Translations under genes and position numbers: made by a program
Shown here: positions 7,797 through 14,401 of the stretch, piece after piece
How positions within the stretch are numbered: position 1 is the first letter of the stretch
Layout of the letters: every line of letters starts with the position of its first letter
DNA from: CAZPQN01 sp964588795
Lineage (GTDB): Bacteria > Fidelibacterota > UBA2242
Length of the DNA: 17,695 nt
Direction of reading: 5' to 3'
Assembly: GCA_964588795.1 (NCBI GenBank)
Contig: CAZPQN010000044.1
Coordinates: 1 to 17,695 of the forward strand
The notes under the pieces: generated by a model
What the model was told of the DNA's origin: nothing
Seen by the model: only the letters and a program-made list of their open reading frames with translations
Database searches by the model: none

Positions 7797-8636
7797 TTAA
7801 TACCGCCCCACGAAGATTGCCAGCAGTCCGCAGAACACGTTGCCTTTCATGATTTGCGCGAGCCGTCCGCAGTTGCCTATCGAGGGATTCCGGATGATAC
7901 TATAAACTACATAGGCCAGCGTGGTTTCCACGCCCAGTACCAGCACCGCTAAATAATAAATGCCGTAAATTTTCAGCAGATAAGGTAAAAAGGCTCCCGC
8001 CATCAGGGCTAGAGTTGACCCGATCACTACCTTCCGGGCGGCGGCGATGCCGTAACGCACCGGGAGAGTTTGCGCTCCCAAGGCACTGTCACCGGGAATA
8101 TCCTGAATGTCTTTGAGCACCTCGCGAATGAAGTTGAAACTGAAGGCCAGCGCGCAGGGAACAATTCCTTTGGCGGGATCGCCGAATACCGCCGCGGCGA
8201 AGAGAAAAGTCATGCCCAAAGTAACCGATACACTGAGATTGCCCCACAAGGGGCGTACTTTAAAAAGCGGACTATAAGCGACCAGAATAGACAGTGCCGC
8301 CAGGAGAATGAGCGCAACGGCCGGACTCAGGATCGGAGTCGCCAACAACGTTCCGCTCACAAATAATCCGATGGCAAAGATCAGAGCCTGCCGTCTGCTG
8401 ACCAAACCGGCCGGAATCGGACGTCCGGGACGATTGATGCGGTCGATCGCGGCATCGAAAAAATCGTTGAGCGCATTGCCGCCGCCGGCATAAGCCCAGA
8501 CAATCAGGAGCGCCAGCAAAACCCGTTTCCAGGAGGGCAGAGGCGCGAACAGGCTCATGCTGACCAGAACGGCGATGCCGCCCTGGAACATATTCAGCGG
8601 ACGGAGAAGCTTGATAAAACCAATGAACGATTTCAT
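7797..8636 (-). CDS. UbiA-family prenyltransferase, DGGGP synthase-like
   Basis: This 279-residue integral membrane protein has about eight or nine hydrophobic helices and both Asp-rich motifs of UbiA enzymes, which bind Mg-prenyl diphosphate. Motif 1 is NALNDFFDAAIDRINRPGRP, with Asn57, Asp58, Asp61 and Asp65; motif 2 is REVLKDIQDIPGD, with Asp176, Asp179 and Asp183. The RE(V/L)LKDI-D--GD form is typical of the branch annotated as geranylgeranylglycerol-phosphate geranylgeranyltransferase, which makes archaeal-type ether lipids and has bacterial homologues in FCB phyla. Substrate cannot be settled from sequence; a quinone or heme-type acceptor remains possible. It lies between prmC (ATGA overlap) and dnaE (no gap), so it is expressed within the housekeeping run. 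Confidence 0.85.
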   Translation of the reverse strand: MKSFIGFIKLLRPLNMFQGGIAVLVSMSLFAPLPSWKRVLLALLIVWAYAGGGNALNDFFDAAIDRINRPGRPIPAGLVSRRQALIFAIGLFVSGTLLATPILSPAVALILLAALSILVAYSPLFKVRPLWGNLSVSVTLGMTFLFAAAVFGDPAKGIVPCALAFSFNFIREVLKDIQDIPGDSALGAQTLPVRYGIAAARKVVIGSTLALMAGAFLPYLLKIYGIYYLAVLVLGVETTLAYVVYSIIRNPSIGNCGRLAQIMKGNVFCGLLAIFVGRY

Positions 8637-9520
8637 GCCTTGAGACCTGCCATGATGACCCGACTGTGACCACTATAATCGCGTATAACGGCCGGCGAGG
8701 CGAATATGCCTTCATTCAGCAGGGCGCAAACCGGCTGAACCTGATAATCACCGCCGATTTCCACGGCCAGTAGTCCGCCGGGTTTGAGCAATGAGGGGGC
8801 GATTGCGGCCAGCCGGCGATAAAAGGCCAGCTCGTCGCCCGGAGGTTGCAGGGCGATGTGCGGTTCATGGTTTTTGACGTTATCCGGCAATTGTGCAAAC
8901 ATTTTACCTGCCACGTAAGGCGGATTGGACACCACCACATCGTAAGGCGTTAAACAATCCGGCAGATGGGAAAGAATATCGAGCTCCTGAAATTCAATCT
9001 GGTCTGCGACCTGCAGAAGCCGGGCATTGGCTTTGGCGATGTCGAGTGCCGCCGGGGAGATATCAATGGCGTTCAGACGCGCCTGCGGTAATTGCCGGGC
9101 TAACGCGATAGCGATACAGCCCGAACCCGTGCCGATGTCAAGGATCCGCCACTCCGTATCGGGAGATGACTTCAGACGCGCAATTATAGTCTCAACCAAC
9201 ACTTCGGTCTCGGGGCGGGGAATCAGCACCTCCGGACCGACCCGTAAAGTCAAACCCATGAATTCTGCCTGACCGAGGACATATTGCAGAGGAACGCCGG
9301 AAGCCCGCTGTAAAAGCAGGGTTTTTATTTGCTGGAGCTCGGCGGGCAGCAGGGGGCGTTCATGCTGAAGATAAATTTCGAGGCGGGAGAGCTGGAGAAC
9401 GTCCCGTAAAATCCATTCGGTTTCGATTTGCGGCGACTCGATGCCCTTGCCCCGCAGATAGGATTTCGACCATTGCAGGACATCAATAAGGCGCCAGGTT
9501 TTGTGCTGATTGAGAGCCAT
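8633..9520 (-). CDS. prmC: peptide chain release factor N5-glutamine methyltransferase
   Basis: This 295-residue SAM-dependent enzyme methylates the Gln of the GGQ motif of RF1 and RF2, which speeds peptide release. The N-terminal helical release-factor-binding domain covers about residues 1-80. The linker IPRPETE (100-106) is diagnostic. The Rossmann core has the SAM loop DIGTGSGCIAI (128-138), the acidic end of strand 2 (AIDIS), and the catalytic NPPY (199-202). Its substrate gene prfA lies just upstream on the same strand, a widespread pairing. The 160-nt gap in between holds a promoter-like sequence close to this start. No Shine-Dalgarno is evident before ATG 9520. The stop overlaps the UbiA start as ATGA. 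Confidence 0.97.
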   Translation of the reverse strand: MALNQHKTWRLIDVLQWSKSYLRGKGIESPQIETEWILRDVLQLSRLEIYLQHERPLLPAELQQIKTLLLQRASGVPLQYVLGQAEFMGLTLRVGPEVLIPRPETEVLVETIIARLKSSPDTEWRILDIGTGSGCIAIALARQLPQARLNAIDISPAALDIAKANARLLQVADQIEFQELDILSHLPDCLTPYDVVVSNPPYVAGKMFAQLPDNVKNHEPHIALQPPGDELAFYRRLAAIAPSLLKPGGLLAVEIGGDYQVQPVCALLNEGIFASPAVIRDYSGHSRVIMAGLKA

Positions 9521-9529
9521 AAATCATGC

Positions 9530-9559
9530 CAAATTTAAAATTGTTTTTGGGCCGAACAA
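9530..9559 (-). promoter_or_regulatory. candidate Bacteroidota-type promoter for prmC
   Basis: The minus strand has TTG (9559-9557), exactly 19 nt, then TAAATTTG (9537-9530). This agrees with the TTG/N17-23/TAnnTTTG consensus described for Bacteroidota primary sigma factors. The -7 box ends only nine bases before the prmC ATG, so any transcript would be leaderless or nearly so, consistent with the missing Shine-Dalgarno. Identified by inspection only. Confidence 0.35.
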
Positions 9560-9651
9560 GCGGATTTATGCAAAAATATTTACCGTCAGAAACGCACTGA
9601 GCTGGCAGGAAATACAGGATAATTTTAGGCGATTTTGAACGCGAGAAACAG

Positions 9652-9675
9652 GCTGGGGTCAGTCTCCCGCCCAGC
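9652..9675 (-). terminator. weak hairpin after prfA, possible terminator
   Basis: GCTGGG and CCCAGC form a 6-bp stem around a 12-base loop, starting six bases after the prfA stop. The following minus-strand sequence (CTGTTTCTCG) is only modestly T-rich, so this is a poor Rho-independent terminator at best. The rest of the 160-base gap shows only the prmC promoter candidate. Confidence 0.2.
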
Positions 9676-9680
9676 ATGGG

Positions 9681-10754
9681 TCAGGTGGTGCTGTTGCCCT
9701 TCAGCAATTCGGTGTTGTGCGCCAATTTCAGGGCGTCCACAATTTCTTTTAAATCGCCATCCATGATGGCTTCCAGTTTATAGAGTGTCAGGTTGATGCG
9801 GTGATCCGTAACGCGCCCCTGCGGATAATTATAGGTGCGGATTTTGGCACTGCGGTCGCCGGTGCTGACCATACTCCGCCGTTGGGCGGCGATGGCGGCT
9901 TCCTGTTCCGCTTCCTTGGCGGCCAGGAGCCGACTGCGGAGTACTTTGAGCGCTTTTTCCTTATTTTTGAACTGTGATTTCTCGTCCTGGCAGGTCACCA
10001 CCAGACCGGTCGGCAGATGGGTAATCCGGATGGCGGTTTCGACCTTGTTGACGTTCTGCCCGCCATGTCCGCTGGCGCGGTAGGTATCAATGCGCAGATC
10101 GCTGGGATTGATGGCAATGTCAATCTCTTCGGCTTCCGGTAAAACCGCCACGGTTGCCGCCGAGGTATGAATGCGTCCCTGGGTTTCGGTCACTGGCACC
10201 CGCTGGACGCGATGCACGCCGGATTCGAATTTCATCGTGCCATAGACGTCGTCGCCGGCCAGCAGGAAAATGATTTCCTTGAAGCCCCCCAACCCGATGA
10301 TATTGGCCGAAAGTTCCTCGAGACGCCAGCCGCGGGATTCGGCAAATTTGGAGTACATGCGGTAGAGATCAGCGGCAAAAATAGCGGCTTCGTCGCCGCC
10401 TGTGCCAGCGCGGATTTCCACAATGGCATTTTTATCATCATTGGGGTCTTTGGGCAGGAGCATCACTTTTAATTCTTCGTGCAGCTCGTTTTCACGAGTC
10501 GCAAGTTCTTCCAGCTCCAGCCGGGCCAACTCCCGCAATTCGGCGTCATCGCCCTTCAGGATTTCGCGCGTATCCGCTATTTGCTGGACGAGGCGGGTCA
10601 GTTCCCGACCCTTGGCGACCAGCGGGGAAAGTTCTTTGTGCTCCCGCGCCAATTCACGGTACTGGCGCTGATTGCTGATAATTTCCGGGTCGGCAAGCTG
10701 CACGCCCAGCGCTTCGTAACGCTTAAATATTTCCTGCAGGCGGTTCAGCATCAT
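9681..10754 (-). CDS. prfA: peptide chain release factor 1
   Basis: This 357-residue class I release factor recognises UAA and UAG stop codons and triggers hydrolysis of peptidyl-tRNA. The tripeptide anticodon PVT (187-189, in RVPVTETQGRIHTSA) is the PxT form that marks RF1 rather than the SPF of RF2. The catalytic GGQ (231-233, in SGHGGQNVNKVE) lies at the expected place. Length is standard. The start is ATG 10754, overlapping the DUF1385 stop as TGATG and preceded by GGTGAG; TTG 10757 and ATG 10751 are also in frame. The adjacent prmC encodes the enzyme that methylates its GGQ. Because RF1 does not read UGA, it does not compete with selenocysteine insertion at the HesB-like UGA. Confidence 0.98.
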   Translation of the reverse strand: MMLNRLQEIFKRYEALGVQLADPEIISNQRQYRELAREHKELSPLVAKGRELTRLVQQIADTREILKGDDAELRELARLELEELATRENELHEELKVMLLPKDPNDDKNAIVEIRAGTGGDEAAIFAADLYRMYSKFAESRGWRLEELSANIIGLGGFKEIIFLLAGDDVYGTMKFESGVHRVQRVPVTETQGRIHTSAATVAVLPEAEEIDIAINPSDLRIDTYRASGHGGQNVNKVETAIRITHLPTGLVVTCQDEKSQFKNKEKALKVLRSRLLAAKEAEQEAAIAAQRRSMVSTGDRSAKIRTYNYPQGRVTDHRINLTLYKLEAIMDGDLKEIVDALKLAHNTELLKGNSTT

Positions 10755-11704
10755 CAACTCACCGCGTCGGCTACGTAATGACGACCGACAAACTCTGCGT
10801 ACTGTTCTCCAAAGGCCGTCTTCAGAGCCAGAATCGCCACTTCCAACTGTTCATCGGACGGTGGCTGGGTGGTGAGGCGCTGAAGCCAGAGTCCCGGCCG
10901 CGACAAAAGACGGGCAAGAGGATGCTCCTGGTTGCGGGCGGCTAATTTCAGGCACTCGTATCCAACCGCCGCGACGAGCGGCAGGAGCAGAAGATGAAAT
11001 GCGACTCGCACCGGCAGGCTGATCCACCCGAAAATGAACAAAAACAGAGTGTCAATCAAGGCATAAATCAAGATCGAAACCAGCAGAATGATAAAAATAA
11101 AACTGGTACCGCAACGCGGGTGATGGGTGCTGAAAGGGCTAACATTGGCGATGGTTAGTTCCTGCCCGCTCTCAAAAGCGAACACGACCTTGTGTTCCGC
11201 GCCATGGTACTGGAAAAGCCGCCGGATGTCCTGCAGGCGGGAAATTAGCCACAGATAAACGAGGAAAAACAGGATGCGCCAGCAACCGGTGACAAGGTTG
11301 AAGAAAAGGGCACGTTTTTCAATGTTCATCAGGCGGGTCGTCAGCCATAAAGGCAGGACTCCAAAGAGCACAAAACCCAAAACCAGCGCGGCAGATGTAG
11401 TCAGGAATGTGGCCAGCCGATTACCTTTGGGCGGTGTTTCAGGAGCTGACGCTGTCTGTACCGCGAGGTCGGCTGAAAATTGCAGGGTACTTAGCCCGAT
11501 TTTCAGCGATTCGTATAGGCTGACGATACCGCGCAATAATGGCTTTTTAAGGAGAGTGAATTTTTCTGTCAGGGAGGTGAAAGGATGCCGTTGCAGGTCA
11601 AGACTGCCGTCCGGTTTACGGACAGCGGTTGCGTAAGCCCCGGGGACGCGCATCATGACGCCCTCGATGATTGCCTGCCCGCCGACCAGAATTTTGTGCT
11701 GCAT
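10754..11704 (-). CDS. DUF1385 (YqhQ-like) membrane protein
   Basis: This 316-residue protein carries the conserved DUF1385 signatures: VGGQAIIEGVMMR near the N-terminus (7-19), YHGAEHK (166-172) and HPRCGTSF (195-202). The His, Glu and Cys in these blocks look like a possible metal or active site, but the family function is not established. Hydrophobic segments at about 99-121, 143-157, 201-226 and 233-250 make it an inner-membrane protein. The gene order rpmE-DUF1385-prfA-prmC is conserved in several bacterial phyla. There is no Shine-Dalgarno: the 14 bases before ATG 11704 are the U-tract side of the preceding terminator. The C-terminal 60 residues are soluble and helical. Confidence 0.92.
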   Translation of the reverse strand: MQHKILVGGQAIIEGVMMRVPGAYATAVRKPDGSLDLQRHPFTSLTEKFTLLKKPLLRGIVSLYESLKIGLSTLQFSADLAVQTASAPETPPKGNRLATFLTTSAALVLGFVLFGVLPLWLTTRLMNIEKRALFFNLVTGCWRILFFLVYLWLISRLQDIRRLFQYHGAEHKVVFAFESGQELTIANVSPFSTHHPRCGTSFIFIILLVSILIYALIDTLFLFIFGWISLPVRVAFHLLLLPLVAAVGYECLKLAARNQEHPLARLLSRPGLWLQRLTTQPPSDEQLEVAILALKTAFGEQYAEFVGRHYVADAVS

Positions 11705-11747
11705 TTTAGATAATAAAAGCGACCTTTTCGGGAATCGAAAAGGTCGC
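11705..11747 (-). terminator. strong intrinsic terminator after rpmE
   Basis: A perfect 12-bp stem, GCGACCTTTTCG (11730-11719 side) with CGAAAAGGTCGC (11747-11736 side), encloses a five-base loop. On the minus strand it is followed by TTTTATTATC, a good U-tract. It lies 18 bases after the rpmE stop, and its U-tract runs into the DUF1385 start region, so rpmE would be mostly transcribed alone with some read-through into DUF1385-prfA. Confidence 0.85.
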
Positions 11748-11765
11748 CCTGAATTTTATTTCTGG

Positions 11766-11978
11766 TTAGCCTTTGTTGGTATCGCGTTTATATTTGCGAT
11801 TGAACTTTTCGATGCGCCCGGCGGAATCAATCAGTTTCTGCTTGCCGGTAAAAAACGGGTGGCAAACCGAACAGATTTCGACTTTGAAATCGCCGACGGT
11901 CGAACGAGTCTGAAAAGTATTTCCGCAAGCGCAGGTCACGGTGCAGAGTTTATATTCGGGATGGAGTTTGGGTTTCAT
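11766..11978 (-). CDS. rpmE: 50S ribosomal protein L31, zinc-binding type
   Basis: This 70-residue protein is a standard bacterial L31, located on the large subunit at the intersubunit bridge with the 30S head. Cys16, Cys18, Cys36 and Cys39 (TCACGNTF and CSVCHPFFTG) form the zinc-binding C+ type, used when zinc is sufficient. The N-terminus MKPKLHPEY is canonical. The start has a clear ribosome site, AAAGGA, seven bases upstream. A promoter-like sequence lies about 40-70 bases upstream and a strong terminator follows, so it is probably transcribed chiefly as a single gene. Confidence 0.97.
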   Translation of the reverse strand: MKPKLHPEYKLCTVTCACGNTFQTRSTVGDFKVEICSVCHPFFTGKQKLIDSAGRIEKFNRKYKRDTNKG

Positions 11979-12013
11979 ATTTTTCCTTTACAAGGTAATT
12001 CCAAAATGCGGGG

Positions 12014-12046
12014 CAAATTTATGACAGCTGCGGTGAAATATGCAAA
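12014..12046 (-). promoter_or_regulatory. candidate Bacteroidota-type promoter for rpmE
   Basis: The minus strand has TTTG (12046-12043), 21 nt, then TAAATTTG (12021-12014), matching TTTG and TAnnTTTG boxes at accepted spacing. The predicted transcript would carry a leader of about 30 nt that includes the AAAGGA ribosome site of rpmE. The same TAAATTTG octamer occurs before prmC. Inspection only. Confidence 0.4.
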
Positions 12047-12081
12047 TCCACTGCAAACAGCGGACTGACAGTCAAAGGCGT

Positions 12082-13479
12082 TCAGTTACCGTTTTTCGGG
12101 GCATGAACGGGGGGCGAATAGCTTTCCTGCAAAGCGGGTTTGAAAATCCAGCCCTTGCTATGATTATCCCCTTGGACATAATACCAGCCGCGTACGCTGT
12201 CAACGATGGTCAGTCGTTGACCACTTTGCAGGACGGCGACCACGCTGTCGCTTTCGCTGGGTCGGATGCGCAGGATAGTACTGACCGGCAGGATCAGCGT
12301 GGTAAGGGGGCGTTCATTTTGCCGGGGCGATTGCGATTCAAAAATAATTTTATGTGCCCAGCCGGTCAGACCGTTGGCGGTACGCACCTGATACCAGTCT
12401 AATTGTTCTTCTAAAACCGCAACGGTAGTGTTGATGGGGATTTTGTCAATGATTTCGGCGTTCAGGTCGGGTTGGCGGCGCAGATTGCCGGTGCGGGCAA
12501 CGATCAATGCAGCCCTGGCAGGCGTAGCAGACCCCTGAAGCGCGGCGAAAAGCGCTTTGTTCAGCCACCCGGTTAGGCGCCCGGTGGTACGTACCTGGTA
12601 CCATTCCGAGGTGCTGTCCACCACCCAAACAACACTATGCGCCGGAACCACGGTGATGATTTTACCGGATGGCAAAGGTTCCGCCCGCAGGTTGCCGTTT
12701 TTTAGCAATGGCCGGCGGATTTCTACTTTGGCCGCGGGGAGTTTATCATCCTGGAAAAGCACCCGATTGACCCAACCCATATCACCCCGCAGGTTTTGTA
12801 CCTGATACCAGTCTTTGGCTGTATCGAGGATGGTCAGAATACTGCCAGCCGGAATGGTTGTGATTATCTCTGCATCCGGTTCCGGACGACGCCGCAGGAA
12901 TCCATTTTTAGTGGTAGTGACGGGCGGATGGGCCGCCGGGCTTTTTTTGGTTATTATGAAAAGATTCTGGTGTACCCAACCGAGTGTGCCATCAGGCAAG
13001 CGCACCCGGTACCACTCCTTGATCGCGTCTATCTTTTTCACTACCATCCCTGCCGGCAGGGTCCGCAGAATGTTATCTCCGGTGCTGGGTCCGGCGTACA
13101 GATTGCCATTTTTCAGGACCTGGATTTCGTCGTAAATCTCCTGATCGGACGTACGCGCGGCAGTTTTAATTGGAGTGGTCTCATCCGTGACCGGTTTGGC
13201 CAGCTTTTGTAGAATCCAGCCAGTCTGGCCGTCGGCGCGCTGAACCTGCAACCATTCGCCTTTGCGATCCAGATAAGTCACCGGAGTATTGCGGGGCAGC
13301 TTGGCGATTACTGCAAACGTTGTGTCGGGGCCAGCTCGCAAATTGCTCAGCGTGGTGACATACCAATGGTTCGTTTGCGCAAAAAGAGCAGGCCGAACCA
13401 GATAAAACAGCACCGCCCAGCTCAGCGGCATTATAGCCGAGCGGAATACGGTTTGGACGCGCTGAAACTTGTATTGCAT
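12082..13479 (-). CDS. exported protein with six SH3-like (SH3b) repeats
   Basis: This 465-residue protein starts with a signal peptide (MQYKFQRVQTVFRS, then IMPLSWAVLFYLV, then PALFAQ) followed by six bacterial SH3-type repeats of about 55 residues. Each has the pattern NLRxxP...I..(I/L)P......V......WYQV....GxxGWV...LF; clear units begin at WYVTTLSNLRAGP, VLKNGNLYAGP, TTKNGFLRRRP, LLKNGNLRAEP, VARTGNLRRQP and ILPVSTILRIRP. Such domains usually bind cell-wall peptides or mediate adhesion, but no enzymatic domain is attached. The frame is open from a TTG at 13608, but only ATG 13479 places the signal peptide at the N-terminus. Pro- and Thr-rich spacers separate some repeats. The exact ligand is unknown. 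Confidence 0.88.
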   Translation of the reverse strand: MQYKFQRVQTVFRSAIMPLSWAVLFYLVRPALFAQTNHWYVTTLSNLRAGPDTTFAVIAKLPRNTPVTYLDRKGEWLQVQRADGQTGWILQKLAKPVTDETTPIKTAARTSDQEIYDEIQVLKNGNLYAGPSTGDNILRTLPAGMVVKKIDAIKEWYRVRLPDGTLGWVHQNLFIITKKSPAAHPPVTTTKNGFLRRRPEPDAEIITTIPAGSILTILDTAKDWYQVQNLRGDMGWVNRVLFQDDKLPAAKVEIRRPLLKNGNLRAEPLPSGKIITVVPAHSVVWVVDSTSEWYQVRTTGRLTGWLNKALFAALQGSATPARAALIVARTGNLRRQPDLNAEIIDKIPINTTVAVLEEQLDWYQVRTANGLTGWAHKIIFESQSPRQNERPLTTLILPVSTILRIRPSESDSVVAVLQSGQRLTIVDSVRGWYYVQGDNHSKGWIFKPALQESYSPPVHAPKNGN

Positions 13480-13504
13480 AAGACCGACTGCTTTCAACCG
13501 CCAT

Positions 13505-13533
13505 ACTCTACTATTTTTTTTATTTATTCTCAA
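13505..13533 (-). promoter_or_regulatory. possible promoter for the SH3-repeat gene
   Basis: The minus strand reads TTGAGA (13533-13528), a very AT-rich 17-nt spacer, then TAGAGT (13510-13505), matching sigma-70 boxes at 5/6 and 4/6. It ends 25 bases before the ATG. It lies in the 165-base divergent gap 13480-13644, which holds no recognisable gene. Confidence 0.35.
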
Positions 13534-13600
13534 GAAAATTTTGGATGTCTGGTGAGAAACGTCACTCCATCTTTTAACGTTGAAGCGCCGCACAATATCC

Positions 13601-13631
13601 TTGACCAATCACGGTGCAGGAAGTAACTTTC
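13601..13631 (+). promoter_or_regulatory. possible promoter for the plus-strand hydrolase pair
   Basis: TTG (13601-13603), 20 nt, then TAACTTTC (13624-13631) matches the TTG/N17-23/TAnnTTTG Bacteroidota consensus except for the last base. It ends 13 bases before the hydrolase ATG, so the leader would be very short. Weak evidence on its own; position in the divergent gap supports it. Confidence 0.25.
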
Positions 13632-13644
13632 CGGGAAATTAGTG

Positions 13645-14376
13645 ATGGATTTAAAAAAGTTCTTGCTGATCGGATGGTTCATTTTTACGGGTCACGCCTG
13701 TGAACAATCCGACCCGTTTGCCTATGTGGATGACTATTTAAAATTTCGCAGTCAGGAGAATGTCGCCGGCCTCACCCTCGATTATGCTCTGACCGTGCCC
13801 GAAGAATATTATTCGCACCCGCGGCCGACACCTTTGATCATAGCCCTGCACTACGGAGGCGTGACTACCATCGAGGCTGGGTCGGCTTTTGTTGACGAGC
13901 TGGTCTTGCCGGGCCTGGGAGGATTGCAGGCCATCATCGCGGCGCCGGTCAGTCCGACCTCCGGAACCTGGGCCAGCTTGAGCGCCGAGCGAGCGATTTT
14001 CGGTCTGATTGACACAATTCAGGCCCATCTGCAGGTTGATACCAGCCGCATCGTGATCATGGGCTACAGTATGGGGGCCAATGGAGCCTGGTACTATGCC
14101 GGCAAATATCCAGGTCGTTTCGCCGCCGTCGTAGCTGTTTCCGGCAATCCCAGCAGTACCAATTTGCAGACCTTTGCTGACCTGCCGATCTATATCATCC
14201 ACAGTCGCAAGGATGAAATTTATCCTTTCGCACAGGTGGAGACAGCCGTGAATGTGCTGAAATCACGCGGTGTTGAAGTGTATTTTAAACAGCTGCGGCA
14301 ACCCGGGCATTACGAGACTACCAAATTCGTCAACGCGCTGACTGACGCCGGGGATTGGATTGCCAGGCGCTGGTGA
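13645..14376 (+). CDS. exported alpha/beta hydrolase (esterase/phospholipase-like)
   Basis: This 243-residue protein has an N-terminal export signal (MDLKKFLLIGWFIFTGHAC); Cys19 could be lipidated, although the lipobox is imperfect. The mature part is an alpha/beta hydrolase with oxyanion segment LIIALHYGG, nucleophile elbow GYSMGANG (Ser142), acid in HSRKDEIYPF (Asp190) and His222 in QPGHYETT. The triad spacing fits the carboxylesterase/phospholipase and feruloyl-esterase-like families; substrate is unknown. Starts at GTG 13642 or ATG 13645 are adjacent; ATG is preferred, with GGGA about nine bases upstream. The next gene, also an exported hydrolase, starts 25 bases after the stop, so the two probably form an operon. 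Confidence 0.87.
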   Translation: MDLKKFLLIGWFIFTGHACEQSDPFAYVDDYLKFRSQENVAGLTLDYALTVPEEYYSHPRPTPLIIALHYGGVTTIEAGSAFVDELVLPGLGGLQAIIAAPVSPTSGTWASLSAERAIFGLIDTIQAHLQVDTSRIVIMGYSMGANGAWYYAGKYPGRFAAVVAVSGNPSSTNLQTFADLPIYIIHSRKDEIYPFAQVETAVNVLKSRGVEVYFKQLRQPGHYETTKFVNALTDAGDWIARRW

Positions 14377-14401
14377 TAATTTTTTTTAGGAGTGCATTAC
14401 C

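Noticed and set aside
9483..9677. 64-codon minus-strand frame in the prfA-prmC gap.
   Set aside because: No ribosome site or recognisable motif, and it runs into prmC in another frame.
12063..12073. Short palindrome GACTGACAGTC between the SH3 gene stop and rpmE.
   Set aside because: Five-base arms with no T-tract; it could be chance, so no operator or terminator is claimed.
13480..13608. N-terminal extension of the SH3-repeat protein from a TTG.
   Set aside because: It would bury the signal peptide 43 residues inside; the start codon is poor and the stretch overlaps the promoter-like region.
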